A stretch of DNA of 64,000 bases from Pithys albifrons albifrons (Eukaryota; Chordata; Aves; Passeriformes; Thamnophilidae), in assembly GCF_047495875.1 (NCBI RefSeq), contig NC_092463.1:6776622-6840621 (forward strand). The letters are read 5' to 3'. The position numbers and the translations under genes were made by a program. Under the pieces are notes generated by a model that saw nothing but the letters and a program-made list of their open reading frames with translations, was not told the origin of the DNA and ran no database searches. This document shows positions 1 to 11,599 of this stretch, piece by piece (positions within the stretch are counted from its first letter, which is position 1; each line of letters begins with the position of its first letter).

Positions 1-545
1 AGAATTTGAAAGGCATAAATATGCAATGAATTTTCCCCCCCCGGTTATTTTTATATCACAAGGCATGATAAGAAAAGATTCTTTAGGTGAGGTATTTTAA
101 TATTGGCCCTTATTCAATTGTTGACGATTGAAAAACATACAGCAACAATAAGCTACAAAACCAGACCATGAGGCAGCTTCTAAATAATTCCTAGGCACAA
201 GTTTGTCAAGGCTATATTAAAGCATTATTAAAGTTGGGGGAATAAAATCAGCAAGAGCTGTTTATTGGCTTGCTTATATATCTGGAACAAGTTGAAACAG
301 ACTGTTAAGGGTTTTTCACAGCATGTGGGAAAAGAAAATGCTACTTTTCTTTCTTTGGGTGGATTGTCAGTGCTATTCTTCAGCAGAGGTGCAGATTTTT
401 CCCTTCTCTTCTTCTTTGTCCTTATCCCAAATACACAAGCACAATGGGGTAGGTTGGCACAAAAATTAGGGGAAAGTGCTTTCTGGTGGGAACTGATTCT
501 GCAAGGTTTAGCACACCAGCTTTCTGCAAATGCTACTTCTCTCCC
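1..545. other. Unannotated noncoding stretch
   Basis: AT-rich sequence with a run of nine C near position 37. Overlapping open frames of 96 codons (plus) and 126 codons (minus) occupy 228-608. They have no recognisable domain and shadow each other, so I do not call a gene. Confidence 0.5.
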
Positions 546-573
546 AAGTAAGTAAGTAAATAAATAAATAAAT
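546..573. repeat. Tetranucleotide microsatellite (AAGT)n-(AAAT)n
   Basis: About three AAGT units run directly into about four AAAT units. The two halves differ by one base per unit, which suggests a point change spread by slippage. Confidence 0.9.
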
Positions 574-1060
574 GTGTCTACTTGTTTGACGTCAGGAATA
601 CAGACCATAATGGATGTGCAAAAAGAGAAAGCTGATCTGGAGAGTGAGGCAATATGAGGGAAAATGTTCCATGGTGCTTTGAAGCATTTACTATCCCATG
701 AAGGAAACTACTTTATTTAGGTTTGGAAATCAAAAGCACATTTAATATACCTGAAAATGTTAGTCAAGCAATCCAAAGCTGAAGTATGGGAGACAGAATT
801 ACACATAATGTGTGATAAATATTCAGTACTTCAGTATGTCTTCAATACCTTTTTCCTATTTTGTTCCCATAAATTGTGGTAAATAACCGTTTGAGTGACA
901 GAAATTAGACTTTTCAGTTCACATACATGTTTTGATTAGTAAAGTCCTGCTTTCCCCCACCTTCCTCCCCTTTCCTCTGCAAACCTGGACAGTCAAAAGA
1001 ATCTGGAAATGCTGCTAGAATAAAACTTGGGGTTTACAGTGCAGTGACCTTATCTCCCTG
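574..1060. other. Unannotated noncoding stretch
   Basis: No repeat family, open frame or RNA gene is recognisable. The stretch ends at a perfect short hairpin, listed next. Confidence 0.5.
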
Positions 1061-1083
1061 GTCTCCCTCATCCTGAGGGAGAC
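1061..1083. repeat. Perfect 10-bp inverted repeat with 3-nt loop
   Basis: GTCTCCCTCA is followed by the loop TCC and its exact reverse complement TGAGGGAGAC. There is no T run after it and no gene beside it, so it is not a terminator. Related ctccctc and gagaga words recur near 1180-1200. Confidence 0.9.
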
Positions 1084-1389
1084 TCTGGGTTGGGATGTGT
1101 ATTATATAAAGCACAGTAGTTACTACCCCCATGACAGAAGATGAGGGACAGTGAGTTGCTCAGAGATGGCTGTGGACATGTTATCTCCCTCAAGAGAGAT
1201 GGACAGTGTCCCTTATCTCATGTTATTTGCAAAACCAACAGTGTAGTTTGATCATAATGATGTTTTCTGTTCCACTAACTGAGTACTAACCCTTTCCTAA
1301 TGGGAACACATAGATTTGCATTTGGTCAACTCTTCTTTCTTAAATCCTGAAGAAGAAGAGGGTCAGGGTAGCACAGGCCAAGATGGTCC

Positions 1390-1650
1390 ATTCTTATGTG
1401 AATGAATTTTTAGACCTTGCATTATTGGCACAAATGGGCAAGAAATTCTGTTCAAACCTGTGAATAAACTTTTTGCTGTGAATGCATTCAAAAGATGAAA
1501 CAGATTGCCCACTGAGGCTGTGTAATCTCCATCTTAGAACTGTTCAAAACCTGACAGTGCACAGTCAACAACCTCCTCTCCCATGTCATGTTTTGAGCAG
1601 GGAACCTTAACTAGACCATCCCAGAGCCTCAGCCATTCTGTGATCAGAAA
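1390..1650 (+). mobile_element. Old CR1 LINE fragment (3' end)
   Basis: The order of sequence blocks matches the 3' part of avian CR1: an 'aactttttgctgtga' block, 'cagattgcccactgaggctgtg', a 'ctccat..ttcaaaacctgac' block, 'ttgagcagg' and finally 'ctcagccattctgtgat'. Each block carries many substitutions and small gaps, so the copy is old. The 5' boundary is fuzzy. The short minus-strand open frame at 1534-1749 is a shadow of this repeat. Confidence 0.75.
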
Positions 1651-2120
1651 CTTTTCCAGACTAGGAATGGGCAGTCTGTTCTGTGTGCTGTTGCCAGTCT
1701 GATGCCCTGAAGGTAAGAGAAGGTAGAGTGAGCCAAATACAGCATGCACAGATAATCTGCAAAACTATACATGTTAAGCATTGTTTTCTGTCAGATACTT
1801 CTGTGTCTGTCCTTTAACACACACTGTTGAACTCTGGGTTCCACTTCCCAGTATTTCACTATGTTCTATCCTTTACAATGGCCCAATCCAAAGCCAGCTG
1901 AGTTCCTGTGTTTCCCTTTGCTTTTTGCCGGCAGGGCTTCAGTTCCTAATCTTGCCTTGTTCTCTGCTGGTGGCAAATCTGGATTGTAAAGAAGAGGCAT
2001 TTTCCAGATTAATGACTGAGTCTCGTGCTTCTGCCTGGGCTATTCTAGGGCAGGGTCTGATGGAAACTGCAGTTCTGGGTCTCTCTCTCCAAAGGAAAAA
2101 AAAAAAAGGAATTTCTGAGT
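1651..2120. other. Unannotated stretch between two CR1 copies
   Basis: A pyrimidine-rich segment ends in a run of about 12 A (near 2096-2108). A 114-codon plus-strand frame at 1781-2125 lies across it and ends just past the A run. It shows no domain and is not called. Confidence 0.5.
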
Positions 2121-2590
2121 TTTGAGGCACTTGAGGGGAGGGCAACAAAGATGGTGAAGGGCCTTCAGGGGAAGCTGGATGAGGAGCAGCTGAGGGCACA
2201 TGGTCTATTCAGATGGAGAAGAGGAGGCTGAGGGGAGACCTCATTGCAGTTACAACTTCTCATGAGGGGAAGAGAAGGGGCAGACACTGATCTCTTCTTG
2301 GCGGTGACCAGTGACTGGATCAGAGGGAATGGCCTGAACTTGTGTCAGAGGAGATTTAGGTTGGATACTAGAAGGAGATTCTTCACCCAGAGGCTGATTG
2401 GGCACTGAACAGACTCCCCAGGGCAGTGGTCACAGCACCAAGCCTGACAGAGCTCAAGAAGCATTTGGATGATACTCTCAGGCACATGGGGGGGATTCTT
2501 GGGAATTGTCCTGTGCAGGGCCAGTACCTGGACTCAGTGATCCTTGTGAGTCCCTTCCAACTCAGCATATTCATTGGTTCTGTGATTATT
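2121..2590 (+). mobile_element. CR1 LINE fragment (about 470 bp, 3' end)
   Basis: Clear CR1 blocks in order: 'gagggcaacaaagatggtg', 'ctgatgaggagcagctgag'-like, 'gagaagaggaggctgagggg', 'agacctcattgca', 'gaatggcctgaactt', 'aggttggatactagaagga', 'ttcttcacccagaggctg', 'ccccagggcagtggtcaca', 'gagctcaagaagcatttgga' and 'gtcccttccaactcag' with a 'ggttctgtgatt' tail. It covers the end of ORF2 and the 3' UTR. The wording differs from the other copies here, so it is probably another CR1 subfamily. Confidence 0.92.
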
Positions 2591-5500
2591 CATGCTTCAA
2601 AATGATTTGTCTGCAGAAACTACTGCTGTGCTCCCACTCCACGCAGCCCTCACCATGTGCACATGTACACCTGCACTCCCCTACCAGTCCTTTCTCTCTG
2701 ACAAAGCTGCCTTCTGTTTTACCTCCTGCTTTCCTGCCTTTTCCCACATGTGTCACACTGATGCCATCTCTCCCCTTCATGGACAGGGAGTTCTTCTCAC
2801 ACTTAAAGCTTCTTTGCTTTCCATCCCTCTTCACCATCTTCACCACCATGGGCAAGGCCCTGAGAGCTCTTTGCCTTTTCATTTTGAAGGGCAGACTTCC
2901 AGTTTGCACTATTGCCAGACTATTTCTTTTAATACAGAACTATGTGTCAAATGCCTTTCTTTTCCAACAGAGACTTATTTTGCAGCAGCCTTTGTCTCAC
3001 AAGCACCTGCAAACGCTTCATTGATTTGTCTTGCCGGCTCTCCCTGCTCAGTCTCTGCACTGTCAGGTCTCTGGCTCTGTTTACTTCCTGTAGCTTTTCT
3101 CTCCTTGCATAAAGGTGTAGGCAGAAATACCGGTGAGGCCTCTATTGTCAGCAAAAATGGACTTCCAGTGTGGCCAGAAATATAAATAGCTTTCTTGTGG
3201 TCTCATCCAAAAACTAAATTTAAACAAAGACCTTTTGTCTGTTTACACCCACAGAAAGTGCAAAACACTCCACTACAGTGACTTCTATGACTTTTTAAAT
3301 AGGCTGTAGTTCCTTTCCTTTCCCTGCTTGCTCATTGCAGCTGCATGAACACTGTTCAGGGATATTTAGTGCCTCCCGCCCCCTCGGTAGACATGGCATT
3401 AAAAACAAAACAAAAAAAGAAGAAAGGTTTGATGTAAAATGACCATTTGCTTCAAAAGAGCATTGATTGAATAATAGATCAAGCTTCACTTTGGTGCAGT
3501 GTTTTTAATAAAGGATGTGCCTTTGCCCACATGCTTCTGCTTAGCATTAACTTGAGAGACTGAAAAATTTGAGTATTCTCTCTAATTTAATAATCAGTGG
3601 TTAATTCTCCTCTGGCTTCTTCTGATCCTTTTGCTATGCATTTGGCCACTAAAAATGCGAAGCAAAGATTTAAATTGAGTTCAAGCCTCCAAAACTTTGA
3701 TCAGCAGACTAAGTTGGTTTTCTTTAGCAGAAACTTCTAGGTGTAGGTGTTCAAATTTCCAGCTAGACCAAAACCAGAAAGTGCTCCTACAATTCCTGCA
3801 GCGACACTGGCTATTCCTGGTGACGCAGTTGAACTCTGTGTTGGGGATGGGGCTGACTCAGCCACACTGAAGTTTTAACACCTAAACTCTCATGCTTTCC
3901 AGGGAGTTTGCTAGTGGTTTAAAATAGAGAACTTGGGGTTGCACATCTTTGATCCCAGTCCCATGTCATCACAGGTGAAGTGCTACTTTTCTCTACTCCC
4001 CCTTGCATTGCAGAAGTGCTGCTGACTCCTGTCAGTCCACACAGTGCTGCTTGAGTTTTTTCTCTCAGTTCCAATCCCCTGGAAAATTCCTCCTTTCACC
4101 CTCTACTTGCTGAAATTCTCATGCCCCCATCACATCACGACATCATCTTCTGCCTGACCCCGTGGGTTGTGCTGTGCCAGCTCATCTCCCAGCTGAACTG
4201 GATCAATGGCACTTGACCTTCTCAGGCTGAAAACTGACACTGGTGGTTGCTCCAAACTGAAATTGTACTTTTATGGGATAATTTTGTGCTAAACTTCACA
4301 CTGGCTTTTCTGAAAGGGAAAAATAAGATCATTTATAACCTGTACCATGTTGATTTGCTATATGTTAGTCTTGACTTTATCAATATTAACATAAAGACTC
4401 TGGGGACATTTGTTATAAATGCTGTGAAAAGGGAAAGGATAACCTCAGATTTCCGTCTGGTTAATTAAAATCAATCCCTATTCTGCTCAGGAAAAAAACC
4501 ACCAAAACCATCCTTTATATTTTTGTAGTTGTCAGGTGTAAATATTCTATACATAATGAGACCCATGTTTTTAGAACCTAAGGCCATATTTATTTCTGCC
4601 CCCGTTGCTCTCTATGGAAACTTTGCCATTTACATGGAGGACAATAAATTCAGGTCATCACTATTAGCATAAACAGCCAAACCACCCTATTGCATCATCC
4701 AAATTCAAATTGCTTGCTGATAATTTGAGCAATAAGCTGGCTTTGAAAAATTCCTTTCCCAACATTATTTTATCATCATAATTATTTGCTGTTCTGCTTT
4801 GAATCTGCAAATTATCTCATACAGTTATATTTACATATGCAATAAAAACTGGGCATGTGATTTATTGTCTTTCCAACAGCAAAATAAATAAAACAGTTTG
4901 TGAAAGATTATTCCTGACTTTTGAGCAGAGCCATAATAAATAAATACTTAGATGATAGATTCTTAGAAGGGATAAGTATGAAACGAGTTTGAGGTGCAAC
5001 ATTTTAGTAAATACACAGCTGTAGAAATGTCGTCTGAAGGCTGACTCTAAAGCCCTATTCAGATTAGAGATGGAATTACAATAGATTTTTCATTTTGAAA
5101 CAGGGGCTGATAAAATATTTCTCTGTAAAAGGAGCACAGTCTTTGAGTTGGAGACTTTGTAGTTTAGTCAATAAACCTGTCTAAAAGACACAGTGGATGA
5201 AGGTACATCAATCACATTTTATGACCATGATAGCAACGTGGCAAAGAAGTAATGTACCAAATAAGAGTTGGAATTGATGGCTGTAGCCATTATAGCTTAT
5301 AAAGAATAAAGGCTTGGGAGTTGTATATATTTTTAGTATTGTTGGCAAATTATTCAGGCATTTTGGTTACAAATATTATAAAATTAGATGTGGAATTATT
5401 GGCAGGCATTTTTTTATTTCCAAGATTATGCAAAAAATGCTGATTGAGAAGACCACCAATCACATGCAGAATAGAAATTCACACAAAGGCATATTCAGGA

Positions 5501-6338
5501 AAGTGGTCTTAGAGCCTTTTCTTGTGGATTCTACAATTTTTAAATTATTTTTCTACATTTACTGATAAAACTTTTTGTTAAAAACATTTTTAATGAAATC
5601 AGTATAGTATCTGAGAATCTCATATGAACTTACTTAGGTTAAAGTTAGCAAAAGAAATTTTACTTGTTTTTTTTATTTTGAAGCTGACCCATGAACCTCC
5701 GCATCACCTTCTAGATTTGGTGACAAATCAGTGCACTGTATGTACCGAGCAATAAATAATTCATGAGCAGTCAGCACCCTGACAGAAGTTGATAAAGACT
5801 TGCAGAAATGTAACTGTAAAAAAAAAAAAAAGAAAAAAAAGAAAAAAGAAAACTAAAATATGATGGTGGAAGTGATTTTGTGAAGTGGAAATGGGTCAAC
5901 AATGTCAAATTACCAATTTCTTCTGAATGACTCACCCAGCCGTAGTACTTGCAGTAGTGTACAGTCAGCAAGAGGGAATTAGGACAATAACTATGGATTT
6001 CCTTGCTTTTTTCATCACGTTGGGCTAAAATTTAAACTATACAAAGTATTGCTAGGACAGGGGCTTCTAGGACTGCTACATCTCAATATCTCTTCTAGGT
6101 GTCTCCATCCTCTCTTCAGTCCCCCAAAATCTAATGTCATCTCTTCAGGTTAGCAATACCTTTTTTATTACTTCAGATTCTCAGTTTTAGCTCCCAAGTA
6201 GAGTCACCACCCTGCAGTGGTGAAAGCCTTGTGTGAGAAATTATGGTTACCCTGCAAAGCCTTAGAGAAACAGGTGGTGTATCTCTTCACTGAGTTAGAG
6301 TTCTAGGTACTGTAACCCTATGGTCAGCATGTTTCTGA
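2591..6338. other. Long noncoding stretch
   Basis: From 2600 to 3180 the sequence is pyrimidine-rich and holds overlapping plus-strand frames of 172 and 197 codons. Their biased Ser/Pro/Leu/Cys content follows the base composition and no domain is visible. The segment 4640-4900 is AT-rich with many homeodomain-type ATTA/TAAT words. No repeat family was recognised apart from the A-rich tract at 5818-5853. Confidence 0.5.
5818..5853. repeat. A-rich low-complexity tract
   Basis: Runs of A broken by single G residues and ending in a C. On the minus strand this gives the Phe/Ser-rich open frame at 5771-5971, which is therefore not a gene. Confidence 0.9.
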
Positions 6339-6482
6339 AGATATCACAGCACCATCTGGGCTGAAAAAGACCTCTGAGATCATCTAATCCAACCTTGGAG
6401 CCATCACCATCTTGTCAGCGCCAAGTGCCACAATAATTTCTTGGATGTCCTCAGTCATAGACCAAACTAGGTGGTAAAACCA
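6339..6482 (-). mobile_element. CR1 LINE 3' tail, inverted
   Basis: On the plus strand, 'gaaaaagacctctgagatc' and 'atctaatccaacc' are the reverse complement of the CR1 3' end. They are followed by remnants of the 'gccaagt..caccactaaacc' block at 6418-6480. The copy is diverged and 5'-truncated. Confidence 0.75.
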
Positions 6483-8132
6483 TGATGATAAAAATCCTCC
6501 TGTGAGACATTAGGTGTTGTCTCAGACAGATTTTGAATGACCTACTCGGGGTAACCAGCAGCCTCTAAATACATCAAAGTGCAATCAAGTCACACCTGAG
6601 CTTCAGGACTGGGAGAAACTTCAGGTCTGTACCTCTGCACAGAAGAAAAGTACTTGAATTAGTGGGAGTCCTGCATGGACTATGAAGTTCAGACCAATCA
6701 TAGGACTTTTTAATGCCGCTGTGGTCGTACTACAGTCTATACACTGCATCCAGCCCAGAGATGCCCTGTGGTCCAGTGGCTAGAAGGATGAGGAGGTCTT
6801 GCTGGAGACACAGTTCTGCTGTCCCAGCATGCCTCCAGAGCTGATAAGTTCCCTCTGAGCCTTCCGTTGCATGGAAACCTCCCCTCTCTCTCTCAGACTT
6901 GTTGGGTGTTGTGCTTGGCAAGCTTGTCCTGAAGGACTCCACATTTGAATGGGAGTGAGTAATTCTAAGGTACTTGAAATATTTGTGGGTCTGAGATTTT
7001 TCTCTGTGCTTGTTGTTCTGCTAAGGGTCTTTTGATCTTTCAGGATAGGAAGGTTTACTCTACAACAAGCCAAGGTTTGTTTATTTTACTAAAGAATCAT
7101 CAAAGAACGTAAAGACTCCTTGGATTGAAGAAGAAATGACTGGGCATGATCCTAACCTAGCACCTATGCAATGGCTGATAAGTTTGTCTGTGAGGCATCA
7201 ACACAGGCTCATTGCACTTCAGGAAGTAGCAAAAGCAGGGCAGAATTATTGAAGGCAACAAAACCCCAGCTGTGTATTAGGTGAATCAATTCAAAGGGAG
7301 TTGCAGTGAGAAACTCAATTTGGGTTTTAATTCTTTGTGTGCAGACTGCTGCACTTTAATGTCTTCTCCCAACCTGCAATACTTAAAAAATTACTATAGA
7401 TTTCTTGTAAATCAGCACTAATAATAACCATTGAAGTACTCTTTGACAGCCTTTTTGCACAGTACTGAAAGTAATCAACTTTGTGTAAAGGTAATATGCA
7501 TGGAATGCAGCGTTACCTTGGGGAATTATTTGTCTTCCCATATTGCCTTGCCCATACCCTTCAGGAATACTTTCCCTAGCTGTGATTGCTTTACAAAAGC
7601 AGATACTGGCTTTCACATAGCTACTTAAATTCTGCTGTGCAGTATTGGCCTGGGGTGGTGGTTCTTTCAGCTTTTAGACTGACAGACTGTTACAGCAGTG
7701 AAGGAAGCTATTGGAATAAGTCCTTCTGGCCTTTACCTCTAGTGATAGATGTGAAAAAAAAGTTAGAGAAAATGAACCATTTGCATAGGATGTTCTTTTA
7801 GCTTGTACATGAGATATCTGTTGTAGTTTAAAATGCCTTCATTATTGTGCAGAGCTATTTGCACCCAGACTTTCTCTGGTGTGCTTCTGGAAGGTATCTT
7901 TGAAAGTCATATACCTTCCCATAAATATGTAGACACCTTTCCAGACACAATGATGGGCAGAATAGACAGTGGTGAACTGCACTGAGTATATTGTAAACAC
8001 TTCTGCTTGTTGTGTAAGGTGTTAAGAGATCCATCTGTCTAAAACCTTCTGTGCTCCTTGTTTGAATGGTTGCACCTTGCAGTCTCTACTGGACTTCAGC
8101 CTTGCTAAGTTCTGCAAGAAAAAGAAGTGGAG
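6483..8132. other. Unannotated noncoding stretch
   Basis: The open frames present (65-97 codons) overlap on both strands and have no domain. I recognise no repeat family. Confidence 0.5.
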
Positions 8133-8265
8133 TGATTATTTCCATTTAGAGCTGAAGAAGCTGAGATCCCTGTCAGATCCAGGTAATTTCTGTGAGGTTG
8201 TGCAGCCCATACACAGCTGAACTGTGACTTGAACCAGAGTTTCCAGCAGTGTCTGGGTCTCTTGA
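8133..8265 (-). mobile_element. MIR-like ancient SINE fragment, inverted
   Basis: The order 'gattatttccatttagag', 'gaagaagctgaga', 'aggtaatttctgtgaggttg', 'tgcagcccatacacagctga', 'acttgaaccagagtttcc' matches the reverse complement of the amniote MIR SINE: ATTATCCCCATTTTACAG, GAGGAAACTGAGGC, AGTAACTTGCCCAAGGT, CACAGCTAG, GGATTCGAACCCAG. The match is from memory of the consensus and is well diverged, as expected for an element older than the bird-mammal split. Confidence 0.55.
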
Positions 8266-11070
8266 CACAAAGGTCTCCCATCATTCTTGTGAGGAGTCTT
8301 TCTAACAGAGCAGAACTGCCACGCTGAAGACTCTTCTGGACTGCTTATATCTGTTTCCAGGTGTGCATAGTCTTTTGCTGTAGGAGTATAGAGCACAGCT
8401 TCTGCCTGCCACATCTGTTCTCTGCTCTCTGTGCTTGTGAATGGGTGAGCCTTGAGCAGAGACAGGTCAGTTCTTGGCTACTCTTTCTCAGGGTGGCAAT
8501 CAGTGGTACTCACTGCATGAACAAGGGGAAAACTTGGAGTCCAGTGATGACTCTCAGAAACCATGTGGGTTTTGTTCCATTTTTAAAGGGGTACATGTTC
8601 CTTATACAGACAGGACTTGTGACCAAATAGGCAGATAATCCAGAGCTGTTCCTCTGCCCAACCTTTTTCAAGCGTCCTGGAGTTGAACTGTGTGGAATAA
8701 CACGTTTCTTGATAGATGTTTCACTTAGCAAAACTGAAGCACGCATTAGCCTGTGAATAATACTTGTCATAAAGGCAGGAGAAGATCTCAGTCCCTGCTC
8801 TGAAGCAATGCTGATTTTTGGCAATTAATTATGTCCTGGAGTCTTGCTGTACATCTTGTGTTTACCAGAACCCCTTATAACTATTGCTTACCTACCTTCC
8901 ACAGTGCAGTGCAATGCATTTATTGTGCTCTGAAAGCACTAAGTGCGTTGAGTAGGTTCAGAGGTCATTAGCTCAGATTTCAAGGTAAAGAAATATAGAT
9001 TCTGCTTTCTAGAGTTAAACCCTCATGGGATCTGAAAAATCTTCTCTTGGGTTTACAGAATGGTATAGTTCTAGGCCCTCAGTATCCATCCTGCACTTAT
9101 GATATTCAGGCTTCCCTGAAAGGATATCCAACTACACCAGCGTATTTGGGCATTCTCTTTTTCTTGTTGAGTTCTACTCTGCATGAAAAAATTAAAATAC
9201 CTGGAAATGTAAAATGTGAGCTGTGGAAATGGACAAAGGGAGCAAGTAACGGCTCATTCCCAAAATCCATTTAAATGTTCCCCGTCAGACACTGCAAAGG
9301 CACCATGATGTTAATTTAGCAGGAATGGGACAGTTATTTCCCAAATGCTTAATCAAAGGGCTTTATGAACTAGAAATGACAGACAAAACCTTCTAGGACT
9401 TCTCCTGCCTTGAATATATAAGTTTTCAGTGAAATGTCTTCCTTTCTCCACAATAAGGGAATTCCACTTGGGATCTGCCTGGTGCATGGGGGTATACTCA
9501 AGCAGTGTAGCATGTAGACACTGAGGAACTGGGCAGTATGGGCAGAGGTTTCAGCATGGAAACTTAGGGTGTTTTTTACCTGAACAGCAGAAGCCCTCAC
9601 CAAACCAAAATGCCATAGCAGGCTACTGTTAAAAGTTCCAGTCACTGGCAAACTCATTAAACCAATGCTGAGGTGTTCTGGCCTGTGTGTACACGCTGTG
9701 TATTTATTATATATCTTCTAAATTATATTAAAGATTGATTGAGCTGCATCAGCCTATCTTAGAAGTCATCTAACTCGGTGCACTCTAAAACCAATATAAG
9801 TCTGTAAACCTATTTAACCTTCCCATTTGGGAACACATTTTGTTGAACATGGCAGATTGATGTTCATTAAAATTAAAGATAGAAAATATTATTAGATAAT
9901 GCAGTGCTTTTCCTTTAGCAACTTAGATCTGGCATCTCCTTGATGCTCCAGTTCGACCTTTCAATTGCTTTTAGAAGATGTAATTTATTTTCACATTATT
10001 TGGGATATTTTCTCTCATTGCTCCCCATACCACTTGTACATCATCATCACATAGTCTGTGTTTCCCTATTCAGATACTTTTGGGAGGACAGAATACCTAC
10101 ATAGAAGAGTTTTACTCCTATTGGTCTCTTATTTAGCATGTAACAATAGTCAGTTTAGGACATTGAACTTGCTCTAAGATGAAGAAAGAAGGTGCAGCTG
10201 TCAAGGTACAAACAAATGTTTCTTGCGTGGTAACAGTCACTGTGGCTCTTTGAGTCAAAATAACAACAATAATGCTAATTTTATAGATGCTATATATTGG
10301 TTATAGCTACAGAGGGATGTTCCCAGTGTTGTGTGTATCAACTTGTTGGATCAGTAAGTACAGGATTTTTCAACCTAGCACAAGTTTGACTTACTTTAAT
10401 CTCTGGAACTGGGCTTATTTCTCTTGGAAAGGAAAAACTGGAAGTGAGTAGCAGTTTCAGAAGTGTTGAATGTGGAAGATTTTTCTAGCCCCAGGATTTT
10501 TTTCTAGCCCCAAGACTAGAGCAGTTACAGATTCAGAAAGGCAATACTTCAGTATTAATGTGTACAGACCTTTACAGAACCTCAGGATTATCATAATGGA
10601 CCAAATGCGTCCTGAGTGTTCAGCTGTCTGAGGTCATTGTTATACCAGCGATGCTGCTGATGTGCAACATAAAAGAAAGAGCACTCAGTTTTGTTTTGTT
10701 GGTTTTTTTTTCTTTTGTGGAGACTTGTTGCTAAGCAATTGGGAAAACAGTAAGGCAAGAGATATGAAAGCATAATTCACTTTGTAAACAATAAAAATCT
10801 TTACAATTTTGGAAGAAGCTATGGCAATAATACATAACATCAGAAAGGAGAAGCTCTACAGAACATCAATAGAAAATTACTCAGGGTTTTTTATTTTTTT
10901 TTAAGAATGCCAGAAGATTGATGACTTGGTGCTGATGTAGAATTGAGTTATCATCACCAATATCAGTCATTTTCCTATGATGGTTTGCAGTCCCTAAAAC
11001 CACAATGAAGTTACAGAGGAAAGCACATGCACACTCACAGTGCAGAAAGATTTCACCCGTGTTAACTTTA
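8266..11070. other. Unannotated noncoding stretch
   Basis: Contains only short overlapping frames. A 20-bp imperfect tandem duplication of gatttttctagccccag lies at 10478-10514. No repeat family was recognised. Confidence 0.5.
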
Positions 11071-11418
11071 TCACATCAAAACCAGTGATGAAGTTTTACC
11101 ATTTTCAGGCGAGGAAATTTTCTTCACATTAATACAGCTTTGTACAGTTAGTGTTTTACAGATAGTTTTGTTATCTGTTTTGTTTTTCAAGAGTCCCAAT
11201 AAGTGTCTATGTTGCAGTGGCTTTTGCCTACGAACTAGTACAGGAACGACGAATTTCTCAAGGACAGCAGGATACTTCCTAATCATAGCAACAGCAATTC
11301 CTTGTTTATCACTTGTCCAAATGGTGTTAACTCCCTGGTTGGGCAATTCCAACTTGACACTTACCTGTGTGTCCTGCAATATTATTCCCTGTACCAATCC
11401 TTGTCTGATTAAACTCAT
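11071..11418 (-). pseudogene. Unidentified coding-like frame, possibly a gene remnant
   Basis: A 115-codon minus-strand frame opens with ATG. The protein is mixed in composition, not low-complexity, with alternating hydrophobic and charged residues (for example KQGIAVAMIRKYP and VVPVLVRR). Inside it lies CAG|GTAAGT on the minus strand (around 11359-11367), a consensus 5' splice site. Just upstream on the same strand (11419-11600), coding-like stretches continue in other frames with stops between them. I do not recognise the family. It may be a decayed retrocopy, an exon with its flanking intron, or chance. Confidence 0.2.
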
Positions 11419-11599
11419 GCTGCCCTTTTTTAATCGATGTAATTAAGTCATTTTACAATGCCTGAGGAACTGTCCTTATGTAGAAATACTTGCTTTTCTG
11501 TCAGCTCTACTCGTTTCACCAGCATTTTCATCTAGCTTGGAGGTGAGTTTGAAAGCTGCAGTATACTTTTATCTTTTAAATCAGCTGCCAGTACATTAA

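Noticed and set aside
2506..3185. Two overlapping plus-strand frames of 172 and 197 codons
   Set aside because: The segment is pyrimidine-rich, which lowers stop frequency. The proteins are biased (Ser, Pro, Leu, Phe, Cys) without a domain, and both phases are open at once.
9750..9830. Possible inverted CR1 tail (agaagtcatctaactc)
   Set aside because: Only one short word matches and the neighbouring CR1 blocks are missing.
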